The notes under the pieces are model-generated. The model was not told where the DNA came from and searched no databases. It saw only the letters and a program-made list of their open reading frames with translations. Below, piece by piece: positions 23,549-32,398 of a stretch of DNA of 64,000 nt (position 1 is the first letter of the stretch; each line of letters begins with the position of its first letter). Position numbers and translations under genes: made by a program. Source of the DNA: JACVRW01 sp963716215 (lineage in GTDB: Bacteria > Actinomycetota > Thermoleophilia > Solirubrobacterales > Thermoleophilaceae); contig OY970298.1 in assembly GCA_963716215.1 (NCBI GenBank), forward strand, positions 3,782,001 through 3,846,000. The letters run 5' to 3'.

Positions 23549-24888
23549 CAGGCGGCCACGCGCACCGGCACGGCTGCCGGCAGCGTGCGCTTGACGCCGC
23601 GGGTGCGCCGGCGCTCGCGGGCGATCCTGCGCATGTACGAGTGGAAGTCCACCTGGATCGTGTGCCGCGTCGAGGCGACGTAGCGCTTGCGCATGGCGCG
23701 CTCCTCGCGCTCGATCTCGCGCTCCATCCGCTTGGGCTCGGGGAGCGCCGCGCGACCCTCGAGCAGATCGGCCACCCACTCGGCCTGCCGCTCCGCGATC
23801 GGCATGATGGCCCCGAGCGGCTGCACCAGCCCGATGAAGTACAGCCCCGCCTGGTCCGGGTGCACCACCCGGCGGTAGAGCGGCACGTGGTTTCCGGCGG
23901 TGCCCATCACGGACGCGTCGAGGAAGGGGAAGGTGATGCGGTAGCCCGTGCACCACACGATCGTGTCGATGCGTTCGCTGCTCCCGTCGCGGAAATGGAC
24001 GGTGGGGCCGTCGATGCGCTCGAGGTTGGGCTTGACCTTGACCCGGCCGTGACCGATGCGCGTGAGCAGGTCGGCCGACACGGTCGGGTGCGCTTCGCCG
24101 AGCTTGTGGTCGGGCGTCGGGAGCCCGTAGTTCTCCATTGGCCCCTGCACCCGCTTGACCTCGCGCATCAGCCCCGCGCGCGTGAGCGCGAACGGCAGGT
24201 GGGTGACCCAGCTCGGCGCGAGCTGATCGAGCGGAACGCCCGCGACGAACTTGGGGAGCACGTACGCGCCACGGCGCATAGCGAGGAAGGTCATGGTCGA
24301 GTGGCGCGACGTCTCCGACGCGATGTCGGTGGCCGAGTTGCCGATGCCCAGCACCAGCACGTTGCGATCGACGAAGCGCTCGTCGGGCTCGCGGTACCAG
24401 TGCGAGTGGAACTGCTCGCCCGTGAACGACTCCTGGCCCGGGAACGGCGGCTCGGGGTACTTGGGGTCCCAGTGATGCCCGTTGGCCACCAGCACCGCGG
24501 CGTAGCGGTTCGTCTCTCCGTCGCCGAGCTGGACGTCCCATGCTTCGCCGGCAGGGGTGACTTCGGTCACCTCGGTCCGAAAGCGGATCCGGTCGCGGAA
24601 CCCGAAGTGATCGACGTAGTCGTCGAAGTACTGGGCTATCTGCGTGTGGTGCGGATAGTCCGGGAAGTCGTCCGGCATCGGGTAGCTGGCGTACTGCATC
24701 ATCGGCCGCGACGTGTTGATGAACAGGGAGCGGTACGCCGAGGACATGCCGTTGTCGTTGCCGTAGCGCCAGTTGCCACCGACGCCCGAGCCCTTCTCGA
24801 AGCAGTCGAACTCGATGCCCCGCGCCGCGAGCACCTGACAAGCCGCGATGCCGGACGAGCCCGCGCCGATGATGCACACCTTGGCCAC
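23548..24888 (-). CDS. Flavin-containing monooxygenase (FMO/Baeyer-Villiger type)
   Basis: 446 residues. FAD motif 'VCIIGAGSSGIAACQVLAARG', the FMO fingerprint F-x-G-x3-H-x3-Y in 'SFTGEQFHSHWY', and NADPH motif 'VLVLGIGNSATDIA'. 'DTIVWCTGYRITFPFLD' is the usual ATG-like motif near the C-terminus. Such enzymes oxygenate ketones, amines or sulfides. With the SDR and the aldehyde dehydrogenase it could form an oxidative route from alcohol or ketone to acid. A TAGTCT box lies 9 nt before the GTG start. Confidence 0.9.
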   Translation of the reverse strand: MAKVCIIGAGSSGIAACQVLAARGIEFDCFEKGSGVGGNWRYGNDNGMSSAYRSLFINTSRPMMQYASYPMPDDFPDYPHHTQIAQYFDDYVDHFGFRDRIRFRTEVTEVTPAGEAWDVQLGDGETNRYAAVLVANGHHWDPKYPEPPFPGQESFTGEQFHSHWYREPDERFVDRNVLVLGIGNSATDIASETSRHSTMTFLAMRRGAYVLPKFVAGVPLDQLAPSWVTHLPFALTRAGLMREVKRVQGPMENYGLPTPDHKLGEAHPTVSADLLTRIGHGRVKVKPNLERIDGPTVHFRDGSSERIDTIVWCTGYRITFPFLDASVMGTAGNHVPLYRRVVHPDQAGLYFIGLVQPLGAIMPIAERQAEWVADLLEGRAALPEPKRMEREIEREERAMRKRYVASTRHTIQVDFHSYMRRIARERRRTRGVKRTLPAAVPVRVAA

Positions 24889-24897
24889 GGTGGGCCG

Positions 24898-24903
24898 AGA
24901 CTA
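24898..24903 (-). promoter_or_regulatory. -10 element TAGTCT, leaderless type
   Basis: TAGTCT ends 9 nt before GTG 24888 of the monooxygenase gene. Confidence 0.45.
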
Positions 24904-24946
24904 CCAACCTGGCTGGCCAGCCAAGCAGAGCGCGACGGGGCCCCGC

Positions 24947-26668
24947 TCAGCCGAACGTGAAGGCGTACCCGCTCACGCCGGCGGGGAGCTCCAGGCTCAG
25001 CCGGCGATCCTCCACCTTGGGCAGCGACACGATCCGGTACAGGCGCTGGTCGCGCACGGTGAGCCGGCCGCCGCGCACGTCCTCGCCCGACTCCTGCTCG
25101 CTGATCGGCCGCCCGTCGAGCAGCACCCGCACGTCGCGCGGCTGGGCGTCGTCGGTCCCCAGCACGAGGAAGACCTTGCGCGCGGTGAAGCGCGCGTCGA
25201 GGGCGGAATCGCGCACCGCGGTGGCCGACTCCTTGGACACGTTCCAGGTGCCCGACAGCGCGAAATGCACCGGCGGCAGCTCGTCCGTCCCGGCGTACTC
25301 GCCCACCCCGGGGCGCAGCGGCGGGTCGAAGTTCATCGCGCGCTCGTAGCCGAGGTAGGTCTCGGGCGTGGCAAGGTCGGCCGACGCGGTCTCCACCTTG
25401 GCCCGGGCGGCCTTGCCGAGGCGGGAAGCGCCGGCCTCCGCCAGCAGCGCCCGAATCGCCGACTCGGTCTCTACGTAGGACCCCTCGCCGAAGTGCGCGT
25501 AGCGCACGCGCCCACGCGAGTCGATCAGGTACTTGGCCGGCCAGTACTGGTTGCCCCACGCACCCCATGTGCCGTACTCGTTGTCCTGGGCGACCGCGTA
25601 GCGCAGCTGGTTCTGCCCGATCGCCCGCTGGACGTTGTCGGCGTCGCGCTCGAAGGCGAACTCGGGCGTGTGCACCCCCACGATCGTCAGGCCGCGCTTG
25701 CGGTAGCGGTCGTCCCAGGCGCGCAGGTACGGCAGCGTGCGGATGCAGTTGATGCAGGTGTAGGTCCAGAAGTCGATCAGCACGACCTTGCCGCGCAGCT
25801 GCCGCAGCTCGAGCGGCGCCCCCGCGGGGGTGTTGAACCAGCGGTCGTTGTCCGTGAACTCAGGCGCCTTGCCCAGCACCGGCAGGCCGGCCTGGGCCTT
25901 GTCGGTCTCCGAGAAGCGCGCCCGCCCGCGCAGGCGCGCGAGTCGGTCCTCGACCGCGTCGGAGCGCTCGAGCGCACGCGTGGGGTTGGTGAGGAAGGCG
26001 GGGAAGTCGTTCGCGAGCGCCGTCTGGAAGCGCACGTCGAGGTCGGTCGCTACGGCGACCGCCGTAGCCACCATCACCACGCCGAGCGTGCGCTGGACGG
26101 CGGGGCCACGCCCGGCCGCGCGCAGCTTGTCGAGCAGGCGCCGCCCTCCGTAGGCGATCAGCAGCAGGACCAGGGCCGAGCCGGCGGCGTAGGCCAGCGC
26201 CACCGCGATCAGCTCGCCGGACGCCCCGCGCGTCGCGGACACCGACACCACCGCGGCGAGGATCGGCCCGGCGCATGGGGCGTACACGAACCCCAGCCCC
26301 GCCCCTACGAGCACACCCGACCAGAAGCCGTCACCGCGGCCGCGCGGGCCGAAGCGCGCCAGCCGGCTCAGCGGCGCCTCGACGCGCGCTGTCAACGACG
26401 GCACCAGCAGCGAGATGCCGAACGCCAGCAGGACGATCACGGCGAGCGTTCTGACCGTGCCGTTGGGCAGGCCCACGCCGTCGATCACCGAGGCCAGCGC
26501 CACGATCGCCACGGTGAACGTGGCCACCAGCCCGCAGATCACGCCGAGCGGGCGCCGCCGCCCGCCTGTGCCCGCCGAGGCGAGCAGGGCCGGCAGCACC
26601 GGCAGGACGCAAGGCGTCAGCGCGGTCCCGGCACCGGCCACGAACGCGAACAGGACGAGTAGGGCCAC
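24947..26668 (-). CDS. dipZ: DipZ-like fusion: CcdA membrane domain + thioredoxin domain + C-terminal sandwich
   Basis: 573 residues. The N-terminal 230 residues are a polytopic CcdA/DsbD-beta domain with two Cys-Pro motifs ('TALTPCVLPVLPALLAS', 'GFVYAPCAGPILAAV') that shuttle electrons across the membrane. Residues about 270-410 form an extracytoplasmic thioredoxin domain with active site 'FWTYTCINCIRTLPYL' (CINC). The rest is a beta-sandwich found at the C-terminus of mycobacterial DipZ, possibly carbohydrate binding. It delivers reductant for extracytoplasmic disulfides. GTG start. Confidence 0.9.
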   Translation of the reverse strand: MALLVLFAFVAGAGTALTPCVLPVLPALLASAGTGGRRRPLGVICGLVATFTVAIVALASVIDGVGLPNGTVRTLAVIVLLAFGISLLVPSLTARVEAPLSRLARFGPRGRGDGFWSGVLVGAGLGFVYAPCAGPILAAVVSVSATRGASGELIAVALAYAAGSALVLLLIAYGGRRLLDKLRAAGRGPAVQRTLGVVMVATAVAVATDLDVRFQTALANDFPAFLTNPTRALERSDAVEDRLARLRGRARFSETDKAQAGLPVLGKAPEFTDNDRWFNTPAGAPLELRQLRGKVVLIDFWTYTCINCIRTLPYLRAWDDRYRKRGLTIVGVHTPEFAFERDADNVQRAIGQNQLRYAVAQDNEYGTWGAWGNQYWPAKYLIDSRGRVRYAHFGEGSYVETESAIRALLAEAGASRLGKAARAKVETASADLATPETYLGYERAMNFDPPLRPGVGEYAGTDELPPVHFALSGTWNVSKESATAVRDSALDARFTARKVFLVLGTDDAQPRDVRVLLDGRPISEQESGEDVRGGRLTVRDQRLYRIVSLPKVEDRRLSLELPAGVSGYAFTFG

Positions 26669-26712
26669 CGCAGCCCATCATGGCTGAGACCGGTTGGGCT
26701 TCGGCGCCCTGC

Positions 26713-27111
26713 TCAGCCGGTGGGCGACGCGAGCTCGATCAGCGTGCCGAACGGGTCGCGCACGTACGCGACGATCTGGCCCCAGGGCTGGCGCTTGGGC
26801 TCCGCGAGCGGCGTCGCGCCGTTCTCGACCGCGCGGGCGAAGGCCGCCTCCGGGTCGTCGAACACGAACGCGATCTCGACGTTGCCGGGCTGGTCGGCGC
26901 TCGGGCGCCTGAAGCCCTGCTCGAAGTGGGAGTCGCCGAGCGCCTCGGACGCGAAGGCGAGCTTGGTCTGGCCGGTGTCGAGCTCTCCGTAGTCGCCCTC
27001 CTCGCCGACGAAGGCGCGTGTGAGCCCGAACGCCCGCTCGAAGAACGCAATCGCGGCCTCCACGTCCGGCACGTAGACGATCACCCATTGAAGCTTCGCT
27101 GTCTCTGTCAT
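26713..27111 (-). CDS. VOC family (glyoxalase-like) protein
   Basis: 132 residues, two beta-alpha-beta-beta-beta units: 'WVIVYVPDVEAAIAFFERAFGL' and 'NVEIAFVFDDPEAAFARAVENGATPL' with 'YVRDPFGTLIEL'. The Glu near the end of 'GTLIELAS' is the usual metal ligand, while the first His ligand is absent, so it could be a binding protein. Coupled by ATGA to the AraC regulator upstream, suggesting shared regulation. Confidence 0.82.
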   Translation of the reverse strand: MTETAKLQWVIVYVPDVEAAIAFFERAFGLTRAFVGEEGDYGELDTGQTKLAFASEALGDSHFEQGFRRPSADQPGNVEIAFVFDDPEAAFARAVENGATPLAEPKRQPWGQIVAYVRDPFGTLIELASPTG

Positions 27112-27854
27112 GCCCGCGATGCTGACGCGCCGAGGCCGACCGCGTCTTGGAGAAAACGGCCAGGCGGCACGCCCGCGAGCGCTCGGCACTCGTTCGCGAA
27201 GTGCGCCTGGTCCGCGTAGCCGGTCGCAAAGGCCGCCTCGGCCAGCTCCGCGCCCGCGCGCACGCGCGCGAGGGCGCGCCTCAGCCGCAGCACGCGTCCC
27301 AGCCGCTTGGGTCCGTAGCCGACCTCGGAGTCGACCAGCCGGCGCAGGTGGCGCTCGCTCACGGCCAGCTCGCGCGCCACCGTCGCCACGCCGCTGCGGT
27401 CGAGGAGGGCGGTCGCGGCCCTGACCAGGGCGTCGGGCTCGCTCGCGCGCCGCGCCCGGTCCGAGAGGAACTCGACCAGCAGCCCGGCGCGCTCGCGCGC
27501 GCTGCCGGCCACCGTGACGCGCTCCTCCAGCGACGCGCCCTCGTCGCCCCACAGCGCGGTCACCGGGAGGCGGCCGTCGCGCAGCGCCGGTGCCGGGACT
27601 CCGAACAGCGGAGGGGCGCCGCCCGGATGCATGCGCACGCCGAGGACGGAGCTGCCGGGGCCGAGCGGCGACAGGAAGGCCGTCGTGTTCGGCCCGACGG
27701 CAGTCAAACCGATGCGCTCGCTCCAGACCACGTCCATGCAGCCGTCCGGCACGATCCGCTCGTAGCCGTCCGGCCGCGGACCGGCGGAACGCATCCAGAC
27801 GCACTCGACCCACCGGCCGAGCGCCCGGTCGACCCGATACTCGCGGTAGCTCAC
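27108..27854 (-). CDS. AraC family transcriptional regulator
   Basis: 248 residues. The N-terminal domain has 'ERIVPDGCMDVVWSERIG' and 'GVRMHPGGAPPLFGVPA', typical of AraC proteins with a DUF6597-like sensor. The C-terminal double helix-turn-helix shows 'SGVATVARELAVSERHLRRLVDSEVGYGPKRLGRVLRLR' in parts, then 'ATGYADQAHFANECRALAGVPPG'. The co-transcribed VOC protein is the probable target or partner. GTG start; divergent from the thioesterase gene. Confidence 0.88.
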   Translation of the reverse strand: MSYREYRVDRALGRWVECVWMRSAGPRPDGYERIVPDGCMDVVWSERIGLTAVGPNTTAFLSPLGPGSSVLGVRMHPGGAPPLFGVPAPALRDGRLPVTALWGDEGASLEERVTVAGSARERAGLLVEFLSDRARRASEPDALVRAATALLDRSGVATVARELAVSERHLRRLVDSEVGYGPKRLGRVLRLRRALARVRAGAELAEAAFATGYADQAHFANECRALAGVPPGRFLQDAVGLGASASRA

Positions 27855-27874
27855 AGGCTGAGTATGCCCGCCGG

Positions 27875-27880
27875 TAGGGT
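27875..27880 (+). promoter_or_regulatory. -10 element TAGGGT, leaderless type
   Basis: TAGGGT lies 10 nt before TTG 27891. If real, it excludes the upstream in-frame ATG 27864 as the start. Confidence 0.35.
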
Positions 27881-27890
27881 TGCTACCCGC

Positions 27891-28286
27891 TTGAGCTCAC
27901 GGGCACCGAGTCGCGAGGGCATCGACGGCATCAGCCGCTGGATCGGCATGCGCTGGGAGGCCGCGGACACCGTGCGCCTCGAGATCCGGCCCGAGCTGAT
28001 CAACGCCGCCGGCCTGCTCTCGGGGGCGGTCACCTACGCGATGATCGACTACTGCATGGGATCGACGCTCTGGAGGGAGACGACCGAGACTGAGAGCATC
28101 GCGACCGTCTCGATCGCCATCAACTACGTCTCCACGGCAACCGAGGGCGAGATCGTCTGCCGCACGACGCTCGACCGGCGCAACCGGCGGCTGGCCACGC
28201 TCCGCAGCGAGGTCACGACCGCCGAGGGGCGGCTGCTCTGCACCGCGATCGGCAGCTACACCATCTTCCCCAGAAAGGACGTGTGA
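27891..28286 (+). CDS. PaaI-like hotdog-fold thioesterase
   Basis: 131 residues from TTG 27891 (ATG 27864 is an alternative, but lies only 9 nt from the divergent AraC start). 'EIRPELINAAGLLSGAVTYAMIDYCMGS' carries the hotdog HGG-like helix with Asn/Asp residues, and 'VSIAINYVSTATEGEIVCRTTLDRRNRRLATLRSEV' (in parts) the central strands. Such enzymes hydrolyse acyl-CoA thioesters. Followed 3 nt later by an alpha/beta hydrolase, likely the same operon. Confidence 0.78.
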   Translation: MSSRAPSREGIDGISRWIGMRWEAADTVRLEIRPELINAAGLLSGAVTYAMIDYCMGSTLWRETTETESIATVSIAINYVSTATEGEIVCRTTLDRRNRRLATLRSEVTTAEGRLLCTAIGSYTIFPRKDV

Positions 28287-28289
28287 CCC

Positions 28290-29099
28290 ATGCCCACGAT
28301 CGAGGCAAACGGACAGACGCTCTACTACGAGGTCCACGGCGACGGCGAGCCGCTGCTGGCCGTGATGGGGCTGGCGGTGGACAGCCTCGCGTGGACGCTG
28401 CAGGTGCCGGAGCTCTCCGCGCGGCACCGCACGGTCATCTTCGACAACCGCGACGTGGGCCAGTCGTCGATGGCCGAGGGCCCGTACGAGATCGGCGACA
28501 TGGCCCGGGACGCCCTCGCGCTCGCCGACGCGCTCGAGCTGGACACGTTCCACCTGCTGGGTTACTCGATGGGCGGCGCCATCTCCCAGGAGGTCGCGCT
28601 CGCGGCCCCCGAGCGCGTCCGCACGCTGACGCTGGCGGTCACGTGGCCGGCGGGCGGCGCCTGGGCCCGCAAGCTGACCGAGGTGTGGGGCGAGCGCATG
28701 GGCAAGCTGTCGCGCGAGAACCACGTGGACCAGCTGATGCTGCTGACCTTCTCGGAGGAGTTCTTCGAGAACGAGGAGGGCGCCGCGTGGATGCGCGACA
28801 TGCTGCTGCAGAACCCGCATCCGCAGCCGCCGGAGGCGTTCATGCGCCAGCTGGACGCCTCCAGCCGCCACGACACCACGGAGCGGCTCCCCCGGCTGTC
28901 GGTGCCCACCCACGTGATCGGCGCCGAGCGCGACCTGCTCGTGCCGGTCTGGAAGTCGCGTGACCTGGCCGACCTGATCCCGGACGCCAAGCTGACGGTG
29001 CTGCCCGGCGCGGCGCACGGAGCCAACATCGAGCGCGCCACGGAGTTCAACGCCGCGGTGCTGGACTTCATCGCGGAGCGGGCTGCCGCTCCGGCCTGA
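28290..29099 (+). CDS. Alpha/beta hydrolase
   Basis: 269 residues. Oxyanion region 'LLAVMGLAVDSLAW', nucleophile elbow 'LLGYSMGGAISQEVAL' (Ser), Asp in 'VIGAERDLLVPVWKS' and His in 'LPGAAHGANIERA'. 'VIFDNRDVGQSS' is characteristic of the 3-oxoadipate enol-lactonase/carboxylesterase branch. The substrate is unknown. AAAGGACG precedes the start as a ribosome-binding site. The stop is 2 nt from the stop of the convergent STAS gene. Confidence 0.88.
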   Translation: MPTIEANGQTLYYEVHGDGEPLLAVMGLAVDSLAWTLQVPELSARHRTVIFDNRDVGQSSMAEGPYEIGDMARDALALADALELDTFHLLGYSMGGAISQEVALAAPERVRTLTLAVTWPAGGAWARKLTEVWGERMGKLSRENHVDQLMLLTFSEEFFENEEGAAWMRDMLLQNPHPQPPEAFMRQLDASSRHDTTERLPRLSVPTHVIGAERDLLVPVWKSRDLADLIPDAKLTVLPGAAHGANIERATEFNAAVLDFIAERAAAPA

Positions 29100-29101
29100 G
29101 C

Positions 29102-29461
29102 TCAGGCGCCGTCGGCGGAGGCCTGCGCGAGCGCCTCGTCGAGCGTCTGGTGGATCGGCGCGGCACGACTGAACTCGACGATCTCGAGCACCCGCGCCAC
29201 CGGCTCGCCGTCGCGCGCCACGACCAGCAGCTCCTGACGCCGGCTGCCGAGCCGCCGCGCCAGGCTGAACAGCATCGCGATGCCGCTCGAGTCGATGAAC
29301 TCCAGGTCGCTGAAGTCCACCACGAGGGCGCGCGCCGACGTGGGCACGGCCTCGCCGATCGCCTCCCCGGTGCTGGGGGCGCCCGCGAGGTCGAGCTCCC
29401 CGGTCACGCGCGCGATCACGATCTCATCGCGCTCCTCGATCTCGAGCTGAACGAGATCCAT
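29102..29461 (-). CDS. STAS-domain anti-sigma-factor antagonist
   Basis: 119 residues from ATG 29461 (a GTG three bases earlier is possible). 'IVIARVTGELDLAGAPSTGEAI' and 'ALVVDFSDLEFIDSSGIAMLFSLARRLG' define the STAS domain; the Ser pair in 'FIDSSGIAM' contains the residue that partner kinases phosphorylate. It is translated directly after the PP2C/kinase fusion (TGATG). Together they make a partner-switching module; no sigma factor gene is adjacent. Confidence 0.88.
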   Translation of the reverse strand: MDLVQLEIEERDEIVIARVTGELDLAGAPSTGEAIGEAVPTSARALVVDFSDLEFIDSSGIAMLFSLARRLGSRRQELLVVARDGEPVARVLEIVEFSRAAPIHQTLDEALAQASADGA

Positions 29462-32010
29462 CACTTGGCCGCTCCGTTCGCGTTGGGGTCCAACAACGTG
29501 CGTTCGAGCCGGACCGTAGTCCCTTCAGGGGTCGGCATGACGTCAACGGTATCCATCAGAGCCCGCATCAACGACAAGCCCCGGCCACGGTCACCGTCGC
29601 GGGGGGCACGCCAGGCACCCTGGTCGCGCACCGCGATCTCCACCCGGCGGCCCTCGACCTCGCCGCTCACCTCGAACGGCGTGCCGACGCCGGCGTGCTC
29701 GATCGCGTTGGTCGCGGCCTCGCCACACGCGGTCACCACCTCCGCGATCTCCTGCTCGCTTCCGCTCACGTGCCGCAGCCAGCGCCGCAGCAGGGAGCGC
29801 ATCGAGGCGAGCGCCTCCGGCTCGGTGGGCAGTTCGACGCGGAAGCGGTCGGACATCGGAATCGTGCGCAGGGTCAGCAGGGCCACGTCGTCGAGCGCGC
29901 CGCCGTCCGGCACCAGCTCGCCCAACACGAGGTCGCAGAGTTGCTGCGGCTGTGTGGTGGAGCCGCGGACGATGTCGGCGAGCCGGTCGAGGCCGGTGTC
30001 GATGTTCTCCCCCGGCCGCTCGACGAGGCCGTCCGTGTAGAGCACCACCGTCGCGCCCGGATCGATCGGCACCGTAGCCTCCTGGTACTCGGGAAACGGC
30101 AGCACGCCGAGCGGGACCGACGCGCCGCTCTCGAGGTAGTGCGGCAGCCGCTCCTCTGTCAGCAGGAGCGGCGGCGGGTGGCCGGCGTTGACCCAGTGGA
30201 GCTGCTCGGCGACGGGGTCCACCACCACGTAGACGAGGGTGGCCATCTGGCTCTCGTCCTCCTCGGTCCAGATCAGCCGGTTGAGCTGCTCGACCACGCG
30301 CACGGGCGAGTGCCCCTCGAGCGCGTAGGCTCGCAGCGCGCTACGCAGCCGGCCGACCATCGAGGCCGCCGCCAGGCCCTTGCCCGCCACGTCGCCCATG
30401 ACCAAGCCGACGCCACCGTTCGGTGTGGGCAGCACGTCGTACCAGTCGCCGCCCACCTCGGCCTCCGCGGCGGCGGGCAGGTAGCGCGCGGCGACCGACA
30501 ATCCAGGTAGCTGAGGCAGGCGCTCCGGCAGCAGGCTGCGCTGCAGGGTCTCCGCGATCCGGTGCTCGCGCTCGTACACGCGCGCGTGGTCGAGCGCGAG
30601 CGCCACGCGATCGGCGGCCAGGCGGAGCAGGTTCATGTCCTCCGAGGTGAAGTGGCGCGGCGCCGCCGCGCACACCACGAGCACTCCGGTCACCCCGCCC
30701 TCGGCCAGCAGGGGCAATCCGATCAGCGAGTCGATGCCCAGCTCCTCCAGGGCCGGATAGGGCAGCTCCGCCGCGCCCGGATCCTGGACCAGGATCGGCT
30801 CCCGCCCGGTGGCCACGCGGCCGGCGAAGCCCTCGCCGAAGGGCAGCTTCTCCGCGGCCGACTCCAGCGGCGGCCCGCCCGACACTGCCGCCAGCGACAG
30901 CGTCTTGTCCTCGGCGAGGAAGATCGCGGCGGCATCGGCCTCGAGCACCGCGCGCACCCGCGTGACCAGGTCGAACAGGATGTCGTCGAGCGTCCGGTGA
31001 GCGAGGGCGGCGTCCACGAGCAGCTGCATGCCGCTCACCAGCTCCGCCACGCGCTCGGCCTCGGCGCGCGCAGCCTGCTCGCGCATCAGCGCCTCGCGCT
31101 CGGCCTCTTGGCGGATTCGGTCGGTCACGTCGCGCACGAACCCGGCCACCAGGATCTCGCCGCGCACGTCTACCTTCGACACGGTCGCCTCCGCCGGGAA
31201 GCGAGTGCCGTCCCGGCGCTGGAACTCGGCCTCGAAGTGCGCGGTGGCAGTGGGCTCGCTGCTCTCGATCAGTTCCCGGCGACGCGACTCGTGGCGCTCG
31301 CGGAACTCGGGCGGGACCAGGAGCGTGCGCATCGGCTCGCCGCGCGCCTCGGCCTCCGACCAGCCGAACAGCCGCTCCGCCGCGCTGTTCCAGCTGCGGA
31401 TCATCCCGTCGGCATCGAGCGTGACGAACGCGTCCGGCGCGCTCTCGAGCACGAGGCGCGTGCGGACCTCGCTCTCGTGCAGCTCGAGGGCGCGCTGCTC
31501 GGCCTCGCGCGCCCCCTCCCGCAGATGCTCGAGCATGCGCGAGATCAGCAGGCCGGCGACCAGCGGGGTGCCCACCGCGAGCAGCCAGCGAACCGCCGGG
31601 CTGGCCGGCTCCTGCACGCCGAGCACGACCGCGTAGGCCACGCCGATGTACGCCAGGTGGCCGAGCGCGAGCCGCGTCGGGAAGAAGTAGAACGCGTAGA
31701 GGCCCGCCCACGTGTAGAGCAGCGCGTAGAGCGTGGCGGTGCCGGTGTAGTAGGTCGCCAGCGAGAGCAGCGTCGTGCCGATCACGAGCACGACGTGGAG
31801 CTGCCACTCCTCGATTCGCTCGGCGCGCCAGTAGACGAGCGCGGCCAGCACCAGCGCGCCGCCGGCCACCGCCCACAGCTGCGCGACCCTGAACTCCGGG
31901 TCGTGCGGCAGCACGAGGGTGAGCATCCCCAGCGCGGCACCGGCAGCGAACAGGTAGGCAAGCGAACGTGCCTTGACGCGCACGTCGAATAGCTCCGGCA
32001 GCTCCTTCAC
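29461..32010 (-). CDS. SpoIIE-type PP2C phosphatase with membrane, PAS, GAF and histidine-kinase-like ATPase domains
   Basis: 849 residues. Order: about six transmembrane helices (20-165), a PAS domain (about 185-300, 'APDAFVTLDADGMIRSWNSAAERLFGW'), a GAF domain (about 320-480, 'ADAAAIFLAEDKTLSLAAVSGG'), a PP2C/SpoIIE phosphatase (about 500-700, 'AEVGGDWYDVLPTPNGGVGLVMGDVAGKGLAAA', 'VLYTDGLVERPGE'), and an HATPase_c domain of the RsbW type (about 715-845, 'VTACGEAATNAIEHA', 'DGDRGRGLSLMRALMD'). It should sense signals and set phosphorylation of STAS antagonists, such as the one encoded next. Having phosphatase and kinase modules in one chain is notable. Confidence 0.9.
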   Translation of the reverse strand: MKELPELFDVRVKARSLAYLFAAGAALGMLTLVLPHDPEFRVAQLWAVAGGALVLAALVYWRAERIEEWQLHVVLVIGTTLLSLATYYTGTATLYALLYTWAGLYAFYFFPTRLALGHLAYIGVAYAVVLGVQEPASPAVRWLLAVGTPLVAGLLISRMLEHLREGAREAEQRALELHESEVRTRLVLESAPDAFVTLDADGMIRSWNSAAERLFGWSEAEARGEPMRTLLVPPEFRERHESRRRELIESSEPTATAHFEAEFQRRDGTRFPAEATVSKVDVRGEILVAGFVRDVTDRIRQEAEREALMREQAARAEAERVAELVSGMQLLVDAALAHRTLDDILFDLVTRVRAVLEADAAAIFLAEDKTLSLAAVSGGPPLESAAEKLPFGEGFAGRVATGREPILVQDPGAAELPYPALEELGIDSLIGLPLLAEGGVTGVLVVCAAAPRHFTSEDMNLLRLAADRVALALDHARVYEREHRIAETLQRSLLPERLPQLPGLSVAARYLPAAAEAEVGGDWYDVLPTPNGGVGLVMGDVAGKGLAAASMVGRLRSALRAYALEGHSPVRVVEQLNRLIWTEEDESQMATLVYVVVDPVAEQLHWVNAGHPPPLLLTEERLPHYLESGASVPLGVLPFPEYQEATVPIDPGATVVLYTDGLVERPGENIDTGLDRLADIVRGSTTQPQQLCDLVLGELVPDGGALDDVALLTLRTIPMSDRFRVELPTEPEALASMRSLLRRWLRHVSGSEQEIAEVVTACGEAATNAIEHAGVGTPFEVSGEVEGRRVEIAVRDQGAWRAPRDGDRGRGLSLMRALMDTVDVMPTPEGTTVRLERTLLDPNANGAAK

Positions 32011-32034
32011 CGGACCACCCCGCCTAACCCGAGC

Positions 32035-32337
32035 TCAGGTTTCGAGGCCCCCACTTCGCGCCGAGAGCCGGGCCAGCGCCTCGTGACACTCGATGACGCG
32101 GCGCTTGACAGGATCTTCGTCGCTGCGATCGTGCACCAGGTCCCAGGTCTTGTCGGCCACGTCGCGCGCGGTCTGCGGCGTGGCGTGGTCCCAGAGCATG
32201 TCGACCAGCTTCAGCTCGAAGGCCTCGAGCTGCTCCACGGGATTGCCGGGCGGCATCCGCGGCAGCGGGTCGCCGGTCGCCTGGCGCCACATCTGAGTTG
32301 CCATAACGAGGCGGTTGCGCAGCTGCATCTGGTCCAC
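32035..32337 (-). CDS. Hypothetical helical protein
   Basis: 100 residues, predicted all-helical with a Met/Gln-rich N-terminus ('MDQMQLRNRLVMATQMW') and 'EQLEAFELKLVDMLWDHATPQTARDVADKTWDLVHDR' in parts. No family recognised. The GTG start is supported by a TAGCCT box 9 nt upstream, and codon usage matches neighbours. Its end is 24 nt upstream of the PP2C start on the same strand, so it may be co-transcribed with the partner-switching module. Confidence 0.6.
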   Translation of the reverse strand: MDQMQLRNRLVMATQMWRQATGDPLPRMPPGNPVEQLEAFELKLVDMLWDHATPQTARDVADKTWDLVHDRSDEDPVKRRVIECHEALARLSARSGGLET

Positions 32338-32346
32338 GGGATGAGC

Positions 32347-32352
32347 AGGCTA
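32347..32352 (-). promoter_or_regulatory. -10 element TAGCCT, leaderless type
   Basis: TAGCCT ends 9 nt before GTG 32337. Confidence 0.45.
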
Positions 32353-32385
32353 GCCGCTTGGAGCACGCGACGAGCGGGTGAGTCG

Positions 32386-32391
32386 TACCCT
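32386..32391 (+). promoter_or_regulatory. -10 element TACCCT, leaderless type
   Basis: TACCCT lies 7 nt before ATG 32399 of the PhzF-like gene. Confidence 0.5.
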
Positions 32392-32398
32392 CACCGCC

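Noticed and set aside
27864..27866. ATG as start of the thioesterase
   Set aside because: It would leave only 9 nt to the divergent AraC start and put the TAGGGT box inside the gene; TTG 27891 preferred, though not proven.
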